The notes: generated by a model not told the origin, from the letters alone. DNA of 64,000 nucleotides from Ichthyophis bannanicus (GCA_033557465.1 CM066033.1:1304697519-1304761518); one strand, 5' to 3'. Counted from the first letter of the stretch, positions 33,701-42,604 are shown. Translations and numbers: made by a program.

Positions 33701-34529
33701 TATTGTTAAGCTCAAAGAATTCCGTAATAAAACGGACATGATCCTGCACTGCGCCCTGTCTCCGTAGAAACCTCACATCTAGGCGCCAAAGCCTCTGATG
33801 CTCACTATACAATCCGGGCGGGAGAGCAAGCCAGCACGGGGCATGATCCGACCAGGTCAACGCTCCATGTCCAGCCTTCACTCTCCTGTCCATCAGGCGC
33901 TGATCTAATAAAAAATAATCAATGCGAGTATGAACCTGATGGACCGGAGAGTAGTACGTATAACCTCTTTCCTCCCCATGGGTATCCCTCCAGACGTCTC
34001 TCAAGCCTAGATCAAGCATGAGGCTTTGCAGAGCTTTGGCTGGTCCCCCCACTCGCCCCCCAGCCCGACTTGTGGAATCCAGGTGGGGCACCAGGTGCGT
34101 GTTGCAGTCCCCCCCCAGGATAATAGGACCCCTTGCAAAATCCGCCAGTGACGCTTTCAATCGTGCAAAAAAGGCCCCCTGACCTGCATTGGGAGCATAA
34201 ACATTAGCCAAGGTAAGCAGGTGCCCCTCCAGACGGACATTCAAAAAGAGCCACCTCCCCAAAACATCCTGCTTTGTCTCCTCTATCTGCAGTGAGAGGC
34301 TCTGGTGAAACAATAAGGCCACTCCCCGCTTCTTTCGTCCCTGTGCATCCGAGGCCACCCGTACCTCAGTGTATGGGGACCTCCTCAACCAGCCCTGCTT
34401 ACAGGCCTGAATATGGGTCTCCTGTAGGTAAACAATGTCTCCTTGCAAAGTGCGCAATTCGGAGAACAGTAAGGATCTCTTCCTCGGGGAGTTAAGGCCT
34501 TTAACATTCAAAGAAACAAAGCGCACCAT
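30774..34529 (-). CDS. L1 ORF2p: endonuclease and reverse transcriptase, 1,251 aa, intact
   Basis: ORF2p nicks DNA and copies the L1 RNA at the nick. The ATG lies at the very start of the endonuclease (RFVSLNVKGLN), which supports this start. The endonuclease spans about residues 1-235: LQETH with Glu37, GGDCNT with Asp141, R202/D204 and SDH at 227-229. The RT spans about 455-760: GSAPGADGLP, IPKPGKP, YRPISLLN, DAEKAFDRV at 597-605, TRQGCPLSP and FADD at 697-700. A cysteine/histidine motif CWRNCGHRGTLGHIWWDCP begins near residue 1125. Length is close to that of mammalian ORF2p (about 1,275). No stop or frameshift is present, so activity is plausible but not shown. Confidence 0.95.
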   Translation of the reverse strand: MVRFVSLNVKGLNSPRKRSLLFSELRTLQGDIVYLQETHIQACKQGWLRRSPYTEVRVASDAQGRKKRGVALLFHQSLSLQIEETKQDVLGRWLFLNVRLEGHLLTLANVYAPNAGQGAFFARLKASLADFARGPIILGGDCNTHLVPHLDSTSRAGGRVGGPAKALQSLMLDLGLRDVWRDTHGEERGYTYYSPVHQVHTRIDYFLLDQRLMDRRVKAGHGALTWSDHAPCWLALPPGLYSEHQRLWRLDVRFLRRQGAVQDHVRFITEFFELNNTGDVPLPTVWDAYKATARGQLMAEAAATRKKWTREREQLVAEAARLGAEHARTGSRQVLRQWRAARASLDACLQKELDNKRRKLRQTFYEHGNKTGRFLALRLRQQQSARVVRELRDAGGQKRVISREIRDLFADFLEQLYKAESFERDSVQDYLRGIDLPHLSDSDRAQLESAVTVDEVEIAIRRLKTGSAPGADGLPAEYYKQFRAQLAPTLTILFNEILGGASLPPSQREALIVMIPKPGKPLHDAASYRPISLLNVDVKIFASILATRLNRVLPGLVHPDQVGFVPGRQAADNIRRMLQVIHVAQRDPQPALLVGIDAEKAFDRVHWEYLWCVLEKMGFGPNYISWVRSLYQMPQACVRVNGGHSRRFLLERGTRQGCPLSPLLFALAMEPLAQSFREHLSLKGVHIGPEDYRIALFADDIILSLVDPSTSLPIAMQLFNNYARVSGFKINYTKSEILNVGVSGAVCAELQAAYPLRWVSGALRYLGVQLTVERTDLFRANYDPLLRQVRRDLEIWKGLLLSWFGRIAVVKMVVVPRFLYFFQVLPLPIARATLATWQQLLMKFIWHYRRPRLARQVLYARTRSGGMGMPNLHWFYAAAQCRAGVEWMIADSTKRWVQLEMNLAGGAGLGDWLWLGPKLRRGKCINNPYILHTFRCWDRHFRSRDMDLTPLAPLVDNASFPPGLSDVVFRQWGHRGLSRVGQLFDDGQLQPFRALQAEFDIPARQHYQYLQVIHWVRSRLVRPQVARALTDLERYCEGCTTTKGLVATLYAHLQGSQPCSTRHRELWNSDLNLSYTEQQWERAETHLWKSAVAINARETNYKILYRWYMTPTRIARIYPGAVDLCWRNCGHRGTLGHIWWDCPRIRAYWRGIQFRMQLLLGVSVPWDPGIFLFGAAVPGARAPQLTLLRHGLNAARLSLAAAWKSVLAPSFQIWREWMWDMYTMERGVAISRMRLAHFELVWAPFVSRYGA

Positions 34530-35154
34530 TAGTAATTATAATCCACTCCCTCGCTGCCGCCCACTGTTCAATAAGTCCCCGTAGCAGCTCCCCCCCATCA
34601 AACCCAGGGAAGTAGTTAGTCGAACCCATCCATTCCACTTTCCAAGAATAAGGGCCATAGTCCCCCCTCCCAAGCCCAAACACGTCCCCCAATTCCATGT
34701 TAATAAAAGTTCCCCCTCCCCGTTTGTTCCACCCTGGAAGAGAACCCCCCCTCCCTCCCCTCCCTCCCCCTTCCCGTCAATACCACCTGCCTGTTTGAAT
34801 TAGCACAGGACACGGTAAATTGACCACAAACCCCGAATCCCCCAGAACCCCTTAAAGCAAAAGTACAGCCTAAACAATGAAAATACAGAGAAGAACATAC
34901 TCCCCGATACTCCTCCCCTCCCCCAGATCGTCAAACGCACCACACCCCATCATTAAAGCAATAACATCAACAAAACGTTTGCAGGGCATCCGCCGCCCCT
35001 CAAGCGCCAAAAAGGGCCCGGGGGACCCCTATCTAATACCCATTACCCCTTATGTAAGACTCAGGGGACCCACAGGTTGAGACTCCTTAAAGAAAAAAAA
35101 AAAAAAAAAAAAAAAAAATTGAAGGAGTTCCTCAAATCCACAATAAAAAAGCGA
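34530..35154 (-). other. L1 inter-ORF spacer with a 27-bp homopolymer and flanking hairpin
   Basis: The 625-bp spacer is long compared with the 63 bp of human L1. On the plus strand an A-run near 35092-35118 is flanked by GACTCCTT and AAGGAGTT, so the element RNA would carry a U-run in a hairpin loop just after the ORF1 stop. The rest is C-rich on the plus strand, G-rich in the RNA. No conserved frame was seen in it. Confidence 0.7.
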
Positions 35155-36138
35155 TCAGGTGGGCTTGCCCACTCGGGTCCACTTGGAATGCTGGGGCCTA
35201 GGGGGTGGCGGATGCGGCTGAGCATTGTCATCTACTAAACCCGCCTGGCGAAGAGCTCGCCAGGCTTCAGTACAGTCCTTTGCAGAAATCTTTTTGTTGT
35301 CCAAAAGAAAGTTCATCCTAAATGGAAATGACCAGGAATAGCGAATCCCCTTGCTGTTCAGGACCGCTGAGACAGGTCTCATCTCTCTCCGCTTCGCCAA
35401 GGTGAACGTCGAGAGGTCCTGGTAGATGGACACAGATGCGTCCCGAAAACGGACCGTCTTTTTCTCCCGGCCTCGACGGATAAGGAGCTCGGCATCAGAG
35501 TAGCGCAGAAATCGTGCGATGACATCACGAGGCTGATTATTGGGGGGTTTCCCCAAAGCGCGGTGAACTCGCTCTACTTCCATACCAGGCGCATGTGTGG
35601 CCAAGTCCTCTGCAGAGAGCAATTCTGCTATGAGCGATTTGAGTACAGTTGGTAGATCTTCTCCGCCCCCTTCCGCTTCTGGGATCCCACGGAAGCGCAC
35701 ATTGTTGCGGCGGGAACGGTTTTCAATGTCGTCTAGTTTATAAGTCAGTTCCATTGCTTGCGCACGTTGTCGATCCAGAGCACATTGTAGATCCATCATA
35801 GTCCCGTCTTGTTCCACCAGCTTGGTCTCCACATCTTCCACTCGGGCTCCCAGTTCCTTAACGTCGGTCCTGAGTTCGGCGATGTCTTTCATCAGGTCCT
35901 CCCGCAGCCCACGGAATTCAGTAGCTAGTTCCGCAAAGCCCTTCCGGAGTTCTTGTTTAAGTTGGGCTGAGGAAAGTTGCCGATGCGGGTCCAAATCTTC
36001 CTCGCTCACAGTCTCATCATCGGAACCTGATGGGAGGGGTTGCTCATGTGGGCTACTGGGGGCTCCAGATTTATTCTGCAGGCGCTGTGAGGAGCGCATC
36101 CCCTCCCGGGCCTCAGAACTTTTAGCTTTAGTAGCCAT
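35155..36138 (-). CDS. L1 ORF1p: RNA-binding coiled-coil protein, 327 aa, intact
   Basis: ORF1p binds the L1 RNA as a trimer and acts as a nucleic-acid chaperone. Residues 1-50 are a charged, disordered head. About 55-138 form a long heptad-rich coiled coil (LKQELRKGFAELATEF, LGARVEDVETKLVEQDG). The RRM begins near 140 with RRNNVRFRGIPEAEG, and the C-terminal domain lies at about 187-290 (VERVHRALGKP, RDVIARFLRY, LLIRRGREK, YQDLSTFTLAKRREM). A Pro/basic tail ends the protein. Length matches L1 ORF1p (about 340). The ATG at 36136-36138 is the first in frame. It is upstream of ORF2 in the same transcript. Confidence 0.93.
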   Translation of the reverse strand: MATKAKSSEAREGMRSSQRLQNKSGAPSSPHEQPLPSGSDDETVSEEDLDPHRQLSSAQLKQELRKGFAELATEFRGLREDLMKDIAELRTDVKELGARVEDVETKLVEQDGTMMDLQCALDRQRAQAMELTYKLDDIENRSRRNNVRFRGIPEAEGGGEDLPTVLKSLIAELLSAEDLATHAPGMEVERVHRALGKPPNNQPRDVIARFLRYSDAELLIRRGREKKTVRFRDASVSIYQDLSTFTLAKRREMRPVSAVLNSKGIRYSWSFPFRMNFLLDNKKISAKDCTEAWRALRQAGLVDDNAQPHPPPPRPQHSKWTRVGKPT

Positions 36139-36913
36139 CTTACAGTGTCACACAGTGTTAGGAGAAGGATATGCCCAATGCCAGTCCAAGTGGAGACAAT
36201 AAGGAAGCTGTAATGTCCAGGGCTACACACAGCTGCAGTAGGAACTCACAGTGTCAGGAGACAGGCATCTGCAATGTCAGCAAAATGGCAGCAATGAGAG
36301 CAGAGGGAAGCGCCACTTCTGCCCTCCCAGAGAAGGGGACTCTCAGTGGGGCTCCCAAGCCCTCTTAGGGGAGCAGCCTATGCCAGATGAGGAGCAGAGA
36401 GCAATTTGATGCGCTAGCCAGAGTCCGCCTCTGGAAGTGGGAAAATTGCCACGAAAAGCCCGAGGCCGTGGTTAGAGTGGTTAGCTGTTGCAGCGGCAGC
36501 CGCCGCACAGAGTGCACGTGGGTCCGGCCAAGTACTCCGGGCGATCTTTCTGTTCTGTGCGGTGCAGTCCCCCTCCCGCGAAGTGCTCCGGCGCTCAACC
36601 CACAGGCAAGAATTTGCGGCAGCGTCGGAAGCAGGGACTGATGGCAGAGTCAGGCGAGGAGGCGTCCAGAGGCCGGAGACAATTTTTAACAGGCCGCGGA
36701 GCAGAGAGCGTTCCCTCGATGTCCCAGTCTCCGGAAGACCCGCAGAGCCGCGAAATCAGTCGTTGAGGGGGATCGCTGATTAGCGCCGAACCGGGAGAGG
36801 TGCTGGGGGGTCAGAATGCGGCTGTACGCTAGTGTTGGCTAAAAGTTAGGGGTTGTGGGGTCGGAGCTTCAGTAACTTGCGGCCATCTTGCAGTGGGCTC
36901 ACGAGCGCCCCCC
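36139..36913 (-). promoter_or_regulatory. L1 5' UTR, probable internal promoter
   Basis: About 775 bp of CpG-rich sequence runs from the 5' end of the element to the ORF1 start. Full-length L1s transcribe from such a region. Near its 5' end is a YY1-like site (listed separately). The plus-strand open frames here are shadows. Confidence 0.75.
36880..36890 (-). promoter_or_regulatory. YY1-like site (CAAGATGGCCG) near the L1 5' end
   Basis: The minus strand reads CAAGATGGCCG about 24-34 bp from the element's first base. Human L1 has the same core at a similar position, where YY1 fixes the transcription start. Equivalent function here is inference. Confidence 0.7.
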
Positions 36914-37034
36914 AATATGGGCAGTTTTTAACAAAATTCTGGGTGTCCATCACTCATGAAATAAAAACATAAGTCAGAGTCATGCTACGACCCCTGGGCA
37001 ATAATGAATGAATGTAGGGTTCCCAAATGATCAT

Positions 37035-37210
37035 ATATGCCACATTTATTTATTTATTTTAAAAGGTTTATATACGTTTTTCCATTAAGTCAAAGTGGTT
37101 TACATGGAACATTAACAACAGAGGAACTGCTTTACAAAGAACTAGACTGAACTGGACTCTGATTGAAGGATAAGGTGGGATACATATCTGTCTAAATACA
37201 TAAATAAATA
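37035..37210 (-). repeat. L2/SINE-type 3' tail
   Basis: (TTTAT)n followed by AAAAGGTTTATATACGTTTTTCC and AAAGTGGTTTACATGG is the complement of a retroelement tail with a TAAACC...GG core. A (AAAT)n stretch bounds its right side near 37200. Confidence 0.45.
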
Positions 37211-37227
37211 AATATATTTATTATTTA

Positions 37228-37548
37228 TTTATTTAACTAATTTTATGTACCGCAGATCTCAGAGTCTAAGCAGTTTACAGTGAACAACATGCCAAAAGGC
37301 TTACATGAAACAAAATTAGGAAAAAAATTACAATAAAGGCATAATAGAAAAAAACTAATCTGAGGATTAAACTGAAACATTTGAGAAGTGTTCATTAAAT
37401 AAGAAAGTCTTGAGCTTTCTTTTAAAATCCAGTAAATCATTGATGACATGGAGTTCATATGGGAGCATATTCCAAATAGTGGGTACAAAGAAAGAGAAAG
37501 CTCTTCTTGATGTTGCAAAGCTGACTATGGAGTAAACCAAAGCTATAT
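37228..37548 (-). pseudogene. L2 3' end and ORF2 C-terminal fragment
   Basis: On the minus strand the sequence reads like ELHVINDLLDFK(R/K)..., the L2 C-terminal segment, and continues to AAACTGCTTAGACTCTGAGATCTGCGGT and (AAAT)n. Stops are present. It is non-functional. Confidence 0.6.
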
Positions 37549-37551
37549 GTA

Positions 37552-37712
37552 GGGAGGAGTGGCTCAGTGGTTGGGACAGGTTACCTCTGGCCAGAAGGCC
37601 AGGGGTTCAATTCCTGCATGGGGACAAGCAACCTCAGGCAAGAGGGACTGGGGTCTCTAGTCCCATGGCCACTCCTTGTGGCATTGGGCAAGCCACTTAA
37701 CCCTCCATTGCC
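37552..37712 (+). repeat. tRNA-headed SINE
   Basis: The A-box-like GTGGCTCAGTGGTTGGGAC and B-box GGGGTTCAATTCCTGC form the head, and TTGGGCAAGCCACTTAACCCTCC is the body shared with the 10.2- and 13.0-kb copies. It abuts the LTR-like element at 37713, which may have inserted into it and removed its tail. Confidence 0.78.
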
Positions 37713-37739
37713 TGTGACAAGGAAGCCTGTTTTGAGCCT

Positions 37740-38414
37740 ATGAGTATAGAAAAGGCCAATGACTTTAACTTAGAGAAAGGAGAAATCCCTGCAGGGCATG
37801 GATTTCAAGCCCCTCATAGAGAAAGAAACCTGAGAAAGAGAAAGTTCAGGCAGCCACACCCTAACTCCTATGACGTAACTGCAGGCTTGAGAGGTGATTA
37901 CAATCACCTGGGAGGAGTGGAGGAAGGGCTGGAGCCCTGGAGAGGGAAATATAAACCCCTGCTAAAGCAGAGGAAAGGGGAATCTCAGAGGAAGGAAGAA
38001 GCTCTGGTGGGGCAGAGGTCTCAGGAGGTTTGGAAGACTCAGAGGATTCAGGGGAATCAGGAGTGGAACCAGGAACACCTGCAGATCTCCAGGAGAGAAC
38101 CCAGAGAGGAATACAGAGAGCTGTTCCAGAGAGGCTGGAAGGAGACAAGGAACGGTAGCGAGCACAACCAGGGAGAACTGCCCAGTGCTTCAGGTACTGA
38201 CTGTCTTTATCGGGGAAAGTTGAGCTCAGGAGAGACATTAGAACCCCCAGGGAGGCTGTATTCTGAGCACTGTGTCCAGAGCTCAGAACAGGACACTGCC
38301 CTAACAACACCAGAGGATATGCAGATTGAGTTGGCAGGGGAGGAATTGCAAGATCTAGATATCCCCATGGACTGTACCCTGTGTCAAGCTACAAGCATGG
38401 AATCATTATCCTAA
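37740..38414 (+). CDS. Unknown 224-aa ORF of the LTR-like family (PMDCTLC motif)
   Basis: The frame is open from an ATG 27 bp after the element's first base to TAA/TGA-bounded SMESLS. Composition is rich in Glu, Arg, Gln and Gly, with no signal peptide or membrane segment. The last 35 residues (EDMQIEL...LDIPMDCTLCQATSMESLS) match the sister copy at 4.99-5.1 kb, with differences concentrated at silent positions. I recognise no family. It may be an accessory protein encoded in an LTR, a piece of a gag-like gene or an accidental frame; a TATA box inside the frame argues for caution. Confidence 0.4.
   Translation: MSIEKANDFNLEKGEIPAGHGFQAPHRERNLRKRKFRQPHPNSYDVTAGLRGDYNHLGGVEEGLEPWRGKYKPLLKQRKGESQRKEEALVGQRSQEVWKTQRIQGNQEWNQEHLQISRREPREEYRELFQRGWKETRNGSEHNQGELPSASGTDCLYRGKLSSGETLEPPGRLYSEHCVQSSEQDTALTTPEDMQIELAGEELQDLDIPMDCTLCQATSMESLS
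37950..37955 (+). promoter_or_regulatory. TATAAA in the LTR-like element
   Basis: TATAAA follows GGAGCCCTGGAGAGGGAAA, a setting typical of LTR promoters. If used, transcripts would start about 30 bp downstream. Confidence 0.4.
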
Positions 38415-38654
38415 AGGCTAGCATTGAAAGAGAAAGTCTCCTAGAAGCAGGCAACTGGAATTGAGCCAGGAATTGGGTTTGAAGAAAACTCCACGTGTTT
38501 GCATTTCTCAGGCAAAGTGCTGAGTCACGCTGAAGAGAAAGCTTGTGAATGTTTGTTACTTTTCTTATTTTGAGTTTAAAAAACCTATCCTGAAAGGAAG
38601 GAGGGAAAGAAGAGGTTGTTCCAGAGGAACTGAGTTATTCTTTTGTTGTTAAGT

Positions 38655-38725
38655 GCTTCACAAACAGGTACTTTTTATTCCCTTGTCCCTGAAGGGCTCA
38701 CAATCTAAGTGTACCTGACGCATGT
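38655..38725 (-). repeat. SINE body fragment
   Basis: CCCTTGTCCCTGAAGGGCTCACAATCTAAG is the complement of the SINE segment AACTTAGATTGTGAG...CAGGGACA seen at 13.0 kb. Head and tail are missing. Confidence 0.6.
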
Positions 38726-39080
38726 CACGCCCTTGCCCTGGCCACTGGCTTAGAGGGGCGAGGTAATGGAGAACTTCTCTTGGTGAGCTCAAATAAACTA
38801 GCTTTTCCTCAGGTGGATTCTGGGACATGTAGTTTGACTCTTAAGAAGAAGTGTAGTCATGGTCCGATGTTAAGGCAAATGACAGAATTTATTTTAAAGT
38901 AAAGGTTCAAGTAAACTGTACACAGGAATTTTGTCCATTCAGGATTGTTTGCAACAGAGCATTTTAGATCAGTATAACTGCTTCACAGTCTTTTAAACAC
39001 ATGCAGCTGGTTAACAACGTTGCTCAGTCTTAGAGAGACAGCTCTGCTCAGCAAGGTAAAAATACTTCTTTTTTAGCCTT
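38726..39080. other. Unrecognised sequence
   Basis: It holds one AATAAA near 38795 and no coding domain. It might include the end of the LTR-like element, which I could not place. Confidence 0.35.
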
Positions 39081-39084
39081 GTGT

Positions 39085-39345
39085 TAGTATACATGTAAAC
39101 CGCACTGATTCTAAAGAGTGTGGTATAATAAAATATGTAGAGAGTTGTTGGAAATTGACCTCCTACCCCTATTATCAGGTGTTTTCTGAATGAGAGTTTG
39201 AAGATAAAGAACAGACAATCCATGATAAACTTTAAAAGTGGTAAATGGAGACTTGAATTTGAGAAATTGAAAGCTAGTGTAATTGTTTAAAAAGAGGTGT
39301 AACATGCTCAAACTGCATATAGAACTGAGAACATACATAGAACTC
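39085..39345. repeat. L2 tail (+) next to an L2 C-terminal fragment (-)
   Basis: At about 39090-39135 the plus strand reads ATGTAAACCGCACTGATT...GTGTGGTATAATAAA, an L2 tail hairpin. Right of it, the minus strand (39345 to 39160) reads FEHVTPLFKQLH and LSISQIQ, similar to the L2 HVTPLLKQLHWLPI segment. The two are back to back. Confidence 0.5.
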
Positions 39346-39479
39346 GGTTGGGTGGGATGGATAAGTAACTTGGGTTGGGTTGGGGTGGGGGTTAATTGGG
39401 GACACCTAGAGATGACATAATGGTCAAGGTGTTAAAAGTACATCAGATTACTAGGTGTTAGGGGTGGGAAGATGGGGGA

Positions 39480-40105
39480 TTATGTGAGTTATCCTGGTTC
39501 ATCATGTCCAAAGACTTTGGTGAAGAGGTGGGTCTTGAGCTTTTTTGTTGTTGGGGTATGGCTTCTGCCACTCTTAGGGTTTCTGGTAGGGCATTCCAGA
39601 TAGAGGGTGCGAAGAGGGTGAAGGCTCTGTTGCATGAATGCTGGGAGCTCTTTCTTTTGAGGGCTGCTATGGTGAGTAGGTTTTGCTGGTTGCATCATCT
39701 TGATCTTGTACTTGGAGCTATATTAGTGTTTGGAGACTAGGAGCTAGTTGGTCTTGTAGTAACTTGAAAATGGAGAGGATTGTTTTGTACATTATTCGCT
39801 AGGTTATTGGTAGCCAGTGGAGTCTCTTTTTTTAGCATGGGGGGGGGGGGGGATATGGTCTTGTTTAGGAGTCCCAATTATTATCCTTGCCGCAGTATTT
39901 TGTGCTACTTCAAGTGGGTGTAGTGTTTGCTTTCAGAGGCCTTGATATAGTATATTGCAGTAGTCCAGTTGTGGGGTGATGATGGCTTAGAACACTGTTC
40001 TGAAATCATTTGTGTCTAGGAATGGTCATAGATTCTGTAGGATCCTTAGTTTATGGTATGCGGCATTAGTTGTTTTTGTGATGTGTGGATGCATGGCATA
40101 AACAA
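39480..40105 (-). pseudogene. L2 ORF2 C-terminal fragment
   Basis: The minus strand reads VAQNTAARIIIGTPKQDHI, then KLHWLPIT and further decayed C-terminal sequence down to 39480. Several stops are present. The right edge meets the CR1 remnant near 40105, so one element probably inserted beside or into the other. Confidence 0.75.
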
Positions 40106-42600
40106 CCGATCTAGATTAACCCATTCCACTCCACCTCTATCATATCTCCCCTCAGCCGTCTCTTTTCCAAGTTGAAAACCTTTTAAGCCTTTCCTCATAG
40201 GGGATTCTTCCATCCCCTTTATCATTTCTCTGTATCTTTTCTAATTCCGCTATATCCTTTTTAAGATACGGCGACCAGAATTTCACACAATATTCAAGGT
40301 GTGGTTGCACCATGGAACGATACAGAGGCATTATAATATCCTTGGTTTTATTCTCCATTCCTTTTCTTATGATTCCTAGCATTCTATTTGCTTTCTTGGG
40401 CGCCGCTGCACACTGGGCAGAGGGTTTCAACGTATTGTCCATGATGATGCCTAAATCTATTTCCTGGATGGTGGTTTCTAAGGTGATACGTTGCATCGTG
40501 TAACCAAAGTTTGGGTTGTTCTTTCCTAGGTGCATAACTTTGCACTTGTCCGCATTAACTTTCATCTGCTATTTGGATGCCCAGTCTTCCAGTTTATCAA
40601 AATCCTCTTGCAATGTTTTGCAATCCTCTTGGGTTTTAACAACTTTGAATAATTTTGTGTCATCTGCAAATTTGATCACCTCACTCGTTATTCCCATTTC
40701 CAGGTAATTTATGAATATGTTAAAAAGCAGTGGGCCCAGAACAGATCCCTGCGGTACTCCACTATTTACTTTTCTCCATTGAGAAAATTTCCCTTTAGTC
40801 CTAATCTCTGCTTTCTATCTTTTAACCAGTTCCTGATCCACAATACTACACTATCTGCAATCCCATGACTTTTTAATTTTGCCAAGAGTCTCTTATGAAG
40901 GATCTTGTCAAAGGCTTTCTGAAAATCCAGATACACTATATCAACCGGCTCACCTTTATCTACCTGTTTATTCACACCTTTAAAACAATATAACAGATTA
41001 GTAAAACAAGACTTTCCATGTCTAAATCCATGTTGACTTTCTCCCATTAAACCATGACTATATACATGAGCAGTAATTTTATTCTTTATAATGGTGTCTA
41101 CCATTTTGCCCGGTATTGACGTCAGACTCACCGGTCTGTAGTTTCCTGGATCACTCCTGGAACCCTTTCTAAATATTGGCGTTACATTGGCCATTCTCCA
41201 GTCTTCAAGTACTACAGATGATTTTAATGATAGTTTACAGATTACTAATAGTAGGTCTGCAATCTCATATTTCCATTCTTCAGTACCGTCGGATGTATAC
41301 CATCTATTCCAGGTGATTTGCTACTCTTAAATTTATCACATAGTTGTAATACATTTTCCCGGTTTATCGATATTTCTTTCAGTTCTTCTGATACATCACC
41401 TTTATATACCATTTCAGGCACGGGTACATTTCCTACATCTTTTTCAGTAAAGACTGAAGGAAGAATTAATTCAGTCTCTCTGCTATGGCCTTGTCCTCAC
41501 TTAGCACATCCCTTTTACCCTTCTATCATTCAATTGTCCAACTGACTCTTTCACAGGTTATTTGCTACGAATGTACTTGAAAAAGTTTTTATTATGCATT
41601 TTTGTTTCCATGGCTAGCTTTTTTTCAAATTCCCTCTTTGCCTACCTTATCAATGCCTTGCATCTAACTTGCCAATGCTTATGATGTTTCCCATTTTCAT
41701 CATTTTGCTCTTTTTTCCATTCCCTGCAAGATATTTTTTGGAAGTAACAGCCTCTCTGATCTCGCCTTTAAACCATGCTGGCAGTTTTTTGGCTTTCCTT
41801 CTTAAAGCATGGAACACAGCTGGTCTGGGCTTCTAAAATAGTACTTTTAAACAATGCCCATGCTTTATGTAAATCTTTAACCTTTGCAGCTGCTCCTTTT
41901 AGTTTTTTCTTAACTATTTCCTCATTTTATCATAGTCTCCCTTTTGAAAGTTAAATGATAGTACTGTGGATTTCTTTGCCATCCTTCTTTTATTTATTAA
42001 ATCAAATGCAATCATGCTATGACCACTATTGCCAAGTGGCCCCAACACCCTTATCTCTTGCACCAGATCCTGCATGCCACTAAGGGCTAGATCCAAAATA
42101 GTTTTCCCTCTTGTCAATTCATGAACCAGCTGCTCCAAGAAGTAGTCATTTATTCCATCTAGAAACTTTATCTCCCTAGCGACACTGACCCAATCGATAC
42201 CCAGGTAATTGAAATCACCCATTATTACTGTGTTGTAACTTTTGTTAGCTTCCTTGATTTCTTTCAGCATTTCATCATCCATCTGTTCATTCTGGCCATG
42301 CAGTTGGTAGTACACCGCCTCTGCCATTGCCTTCCCCTTTTTATGTGGAATTTCTATCCATAGAGATTCTACAGCATATTTTGTTTCCTGCAAAACATTA
42401 ATCCTATGCGATTCAATGCCCTCTCTAACATAAAGCACAACCCATCCACCAATTTGATCTACTCTATCATTGCGATATAGTTTGTACCCAGGTATCACAG
42501 TGTCACATTGATCTCCTTCCACCAGGTCTCTGAGATACCAATTATATCTAACCTCTCATTTAGAGCTATATATTCTCCCACCTTATTTTTAGACTACTAG
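40105..42600 (-). mobile_element. CR1-type non-LTR retrotransposon, decayed
   Basis: About 2.5 kb on the minus strand hold the CR1 endonuclease, RT and C-terminal region in order, broken by frameshifts and stops. There is no intact 3' UTR at the left end. The 5' part (ORF1 and N-terminal) is missing, as expected for 5' truncation. Confidence 0.85.
40152..42522 (-). pseudogene. CR1 endonuclease/reverse transcriptase, broken
   Basis: The endonuclease piece (42522-41914) has GGWVVLYVREGIE, SLWIEI, VIMGDFNYLGIDW and LDGINDYFLEQLV. The RT piece (41194-40766) has RKGSRSDPGNYRPVSLTS, MGESQHGFRHGKSC and VYLDFQKAFDKILHKRLL. The distal piece (40565-40152) reads MKVNADKCKVMHLGKNN, LGIIMDNTLKPSAQC, MVQPHLEYCVKFWSPYLKKDI and PYEERLKRF, all typical of CR1. 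The YADD box lies in a broken stretch between the last two pieces (about 40570-40760) and cannot be read cleanly. Several frameshifts make it inactive. Confidence 0.88.
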
Positions 42601-42604
42601 CATT

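Larger units (their letters stand above)
30403..36913 (-). mobile_element. Full-length L1 non-LTR retrotransposon with both ORFs open
   Basis: The copy is flanked by a 16-bp exact duplication AATATGGGCAGTTTTT (30387-30402 and 36914-36929). Its 3' end is marked by a T-run on the plus strand (about 30398-30429), the complement of a poly(A) tail. The order on the minus strand is 5' UTR (36913-36139), ORF1, a 625-bp spacer, ORF2 and a C-rich 3' UTR (30773-30430). The plus strand at the right duplication reads CAGTTTTT/AAC, the TTTT/AA type of site cut by L1 endonuclease. The intact ORFs and perfect duplication point to a recent insertion. Clade is L1 (or the related Tx1 group). Confidence 0.95.
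37713..38655 (+). mobile_element. LTR-like element, family member 2
   Basis: It begins TGTGACAAGGAAG, aligned with the TGTGATGAAG start of the 4.2-kb member, and the two stay alignable through the coding motif and beyond it (GCTGAAGAGAAAG...TATCCTGAAAGGAAGG). The 3' end is not found; a SINE fragment begins near 38655. A TATAAA lies at 37950-37955 after a CACCTGGGAGGAG block, consistent with a promoter. There is no duplication to confirm ends. Confidence 0.6.
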
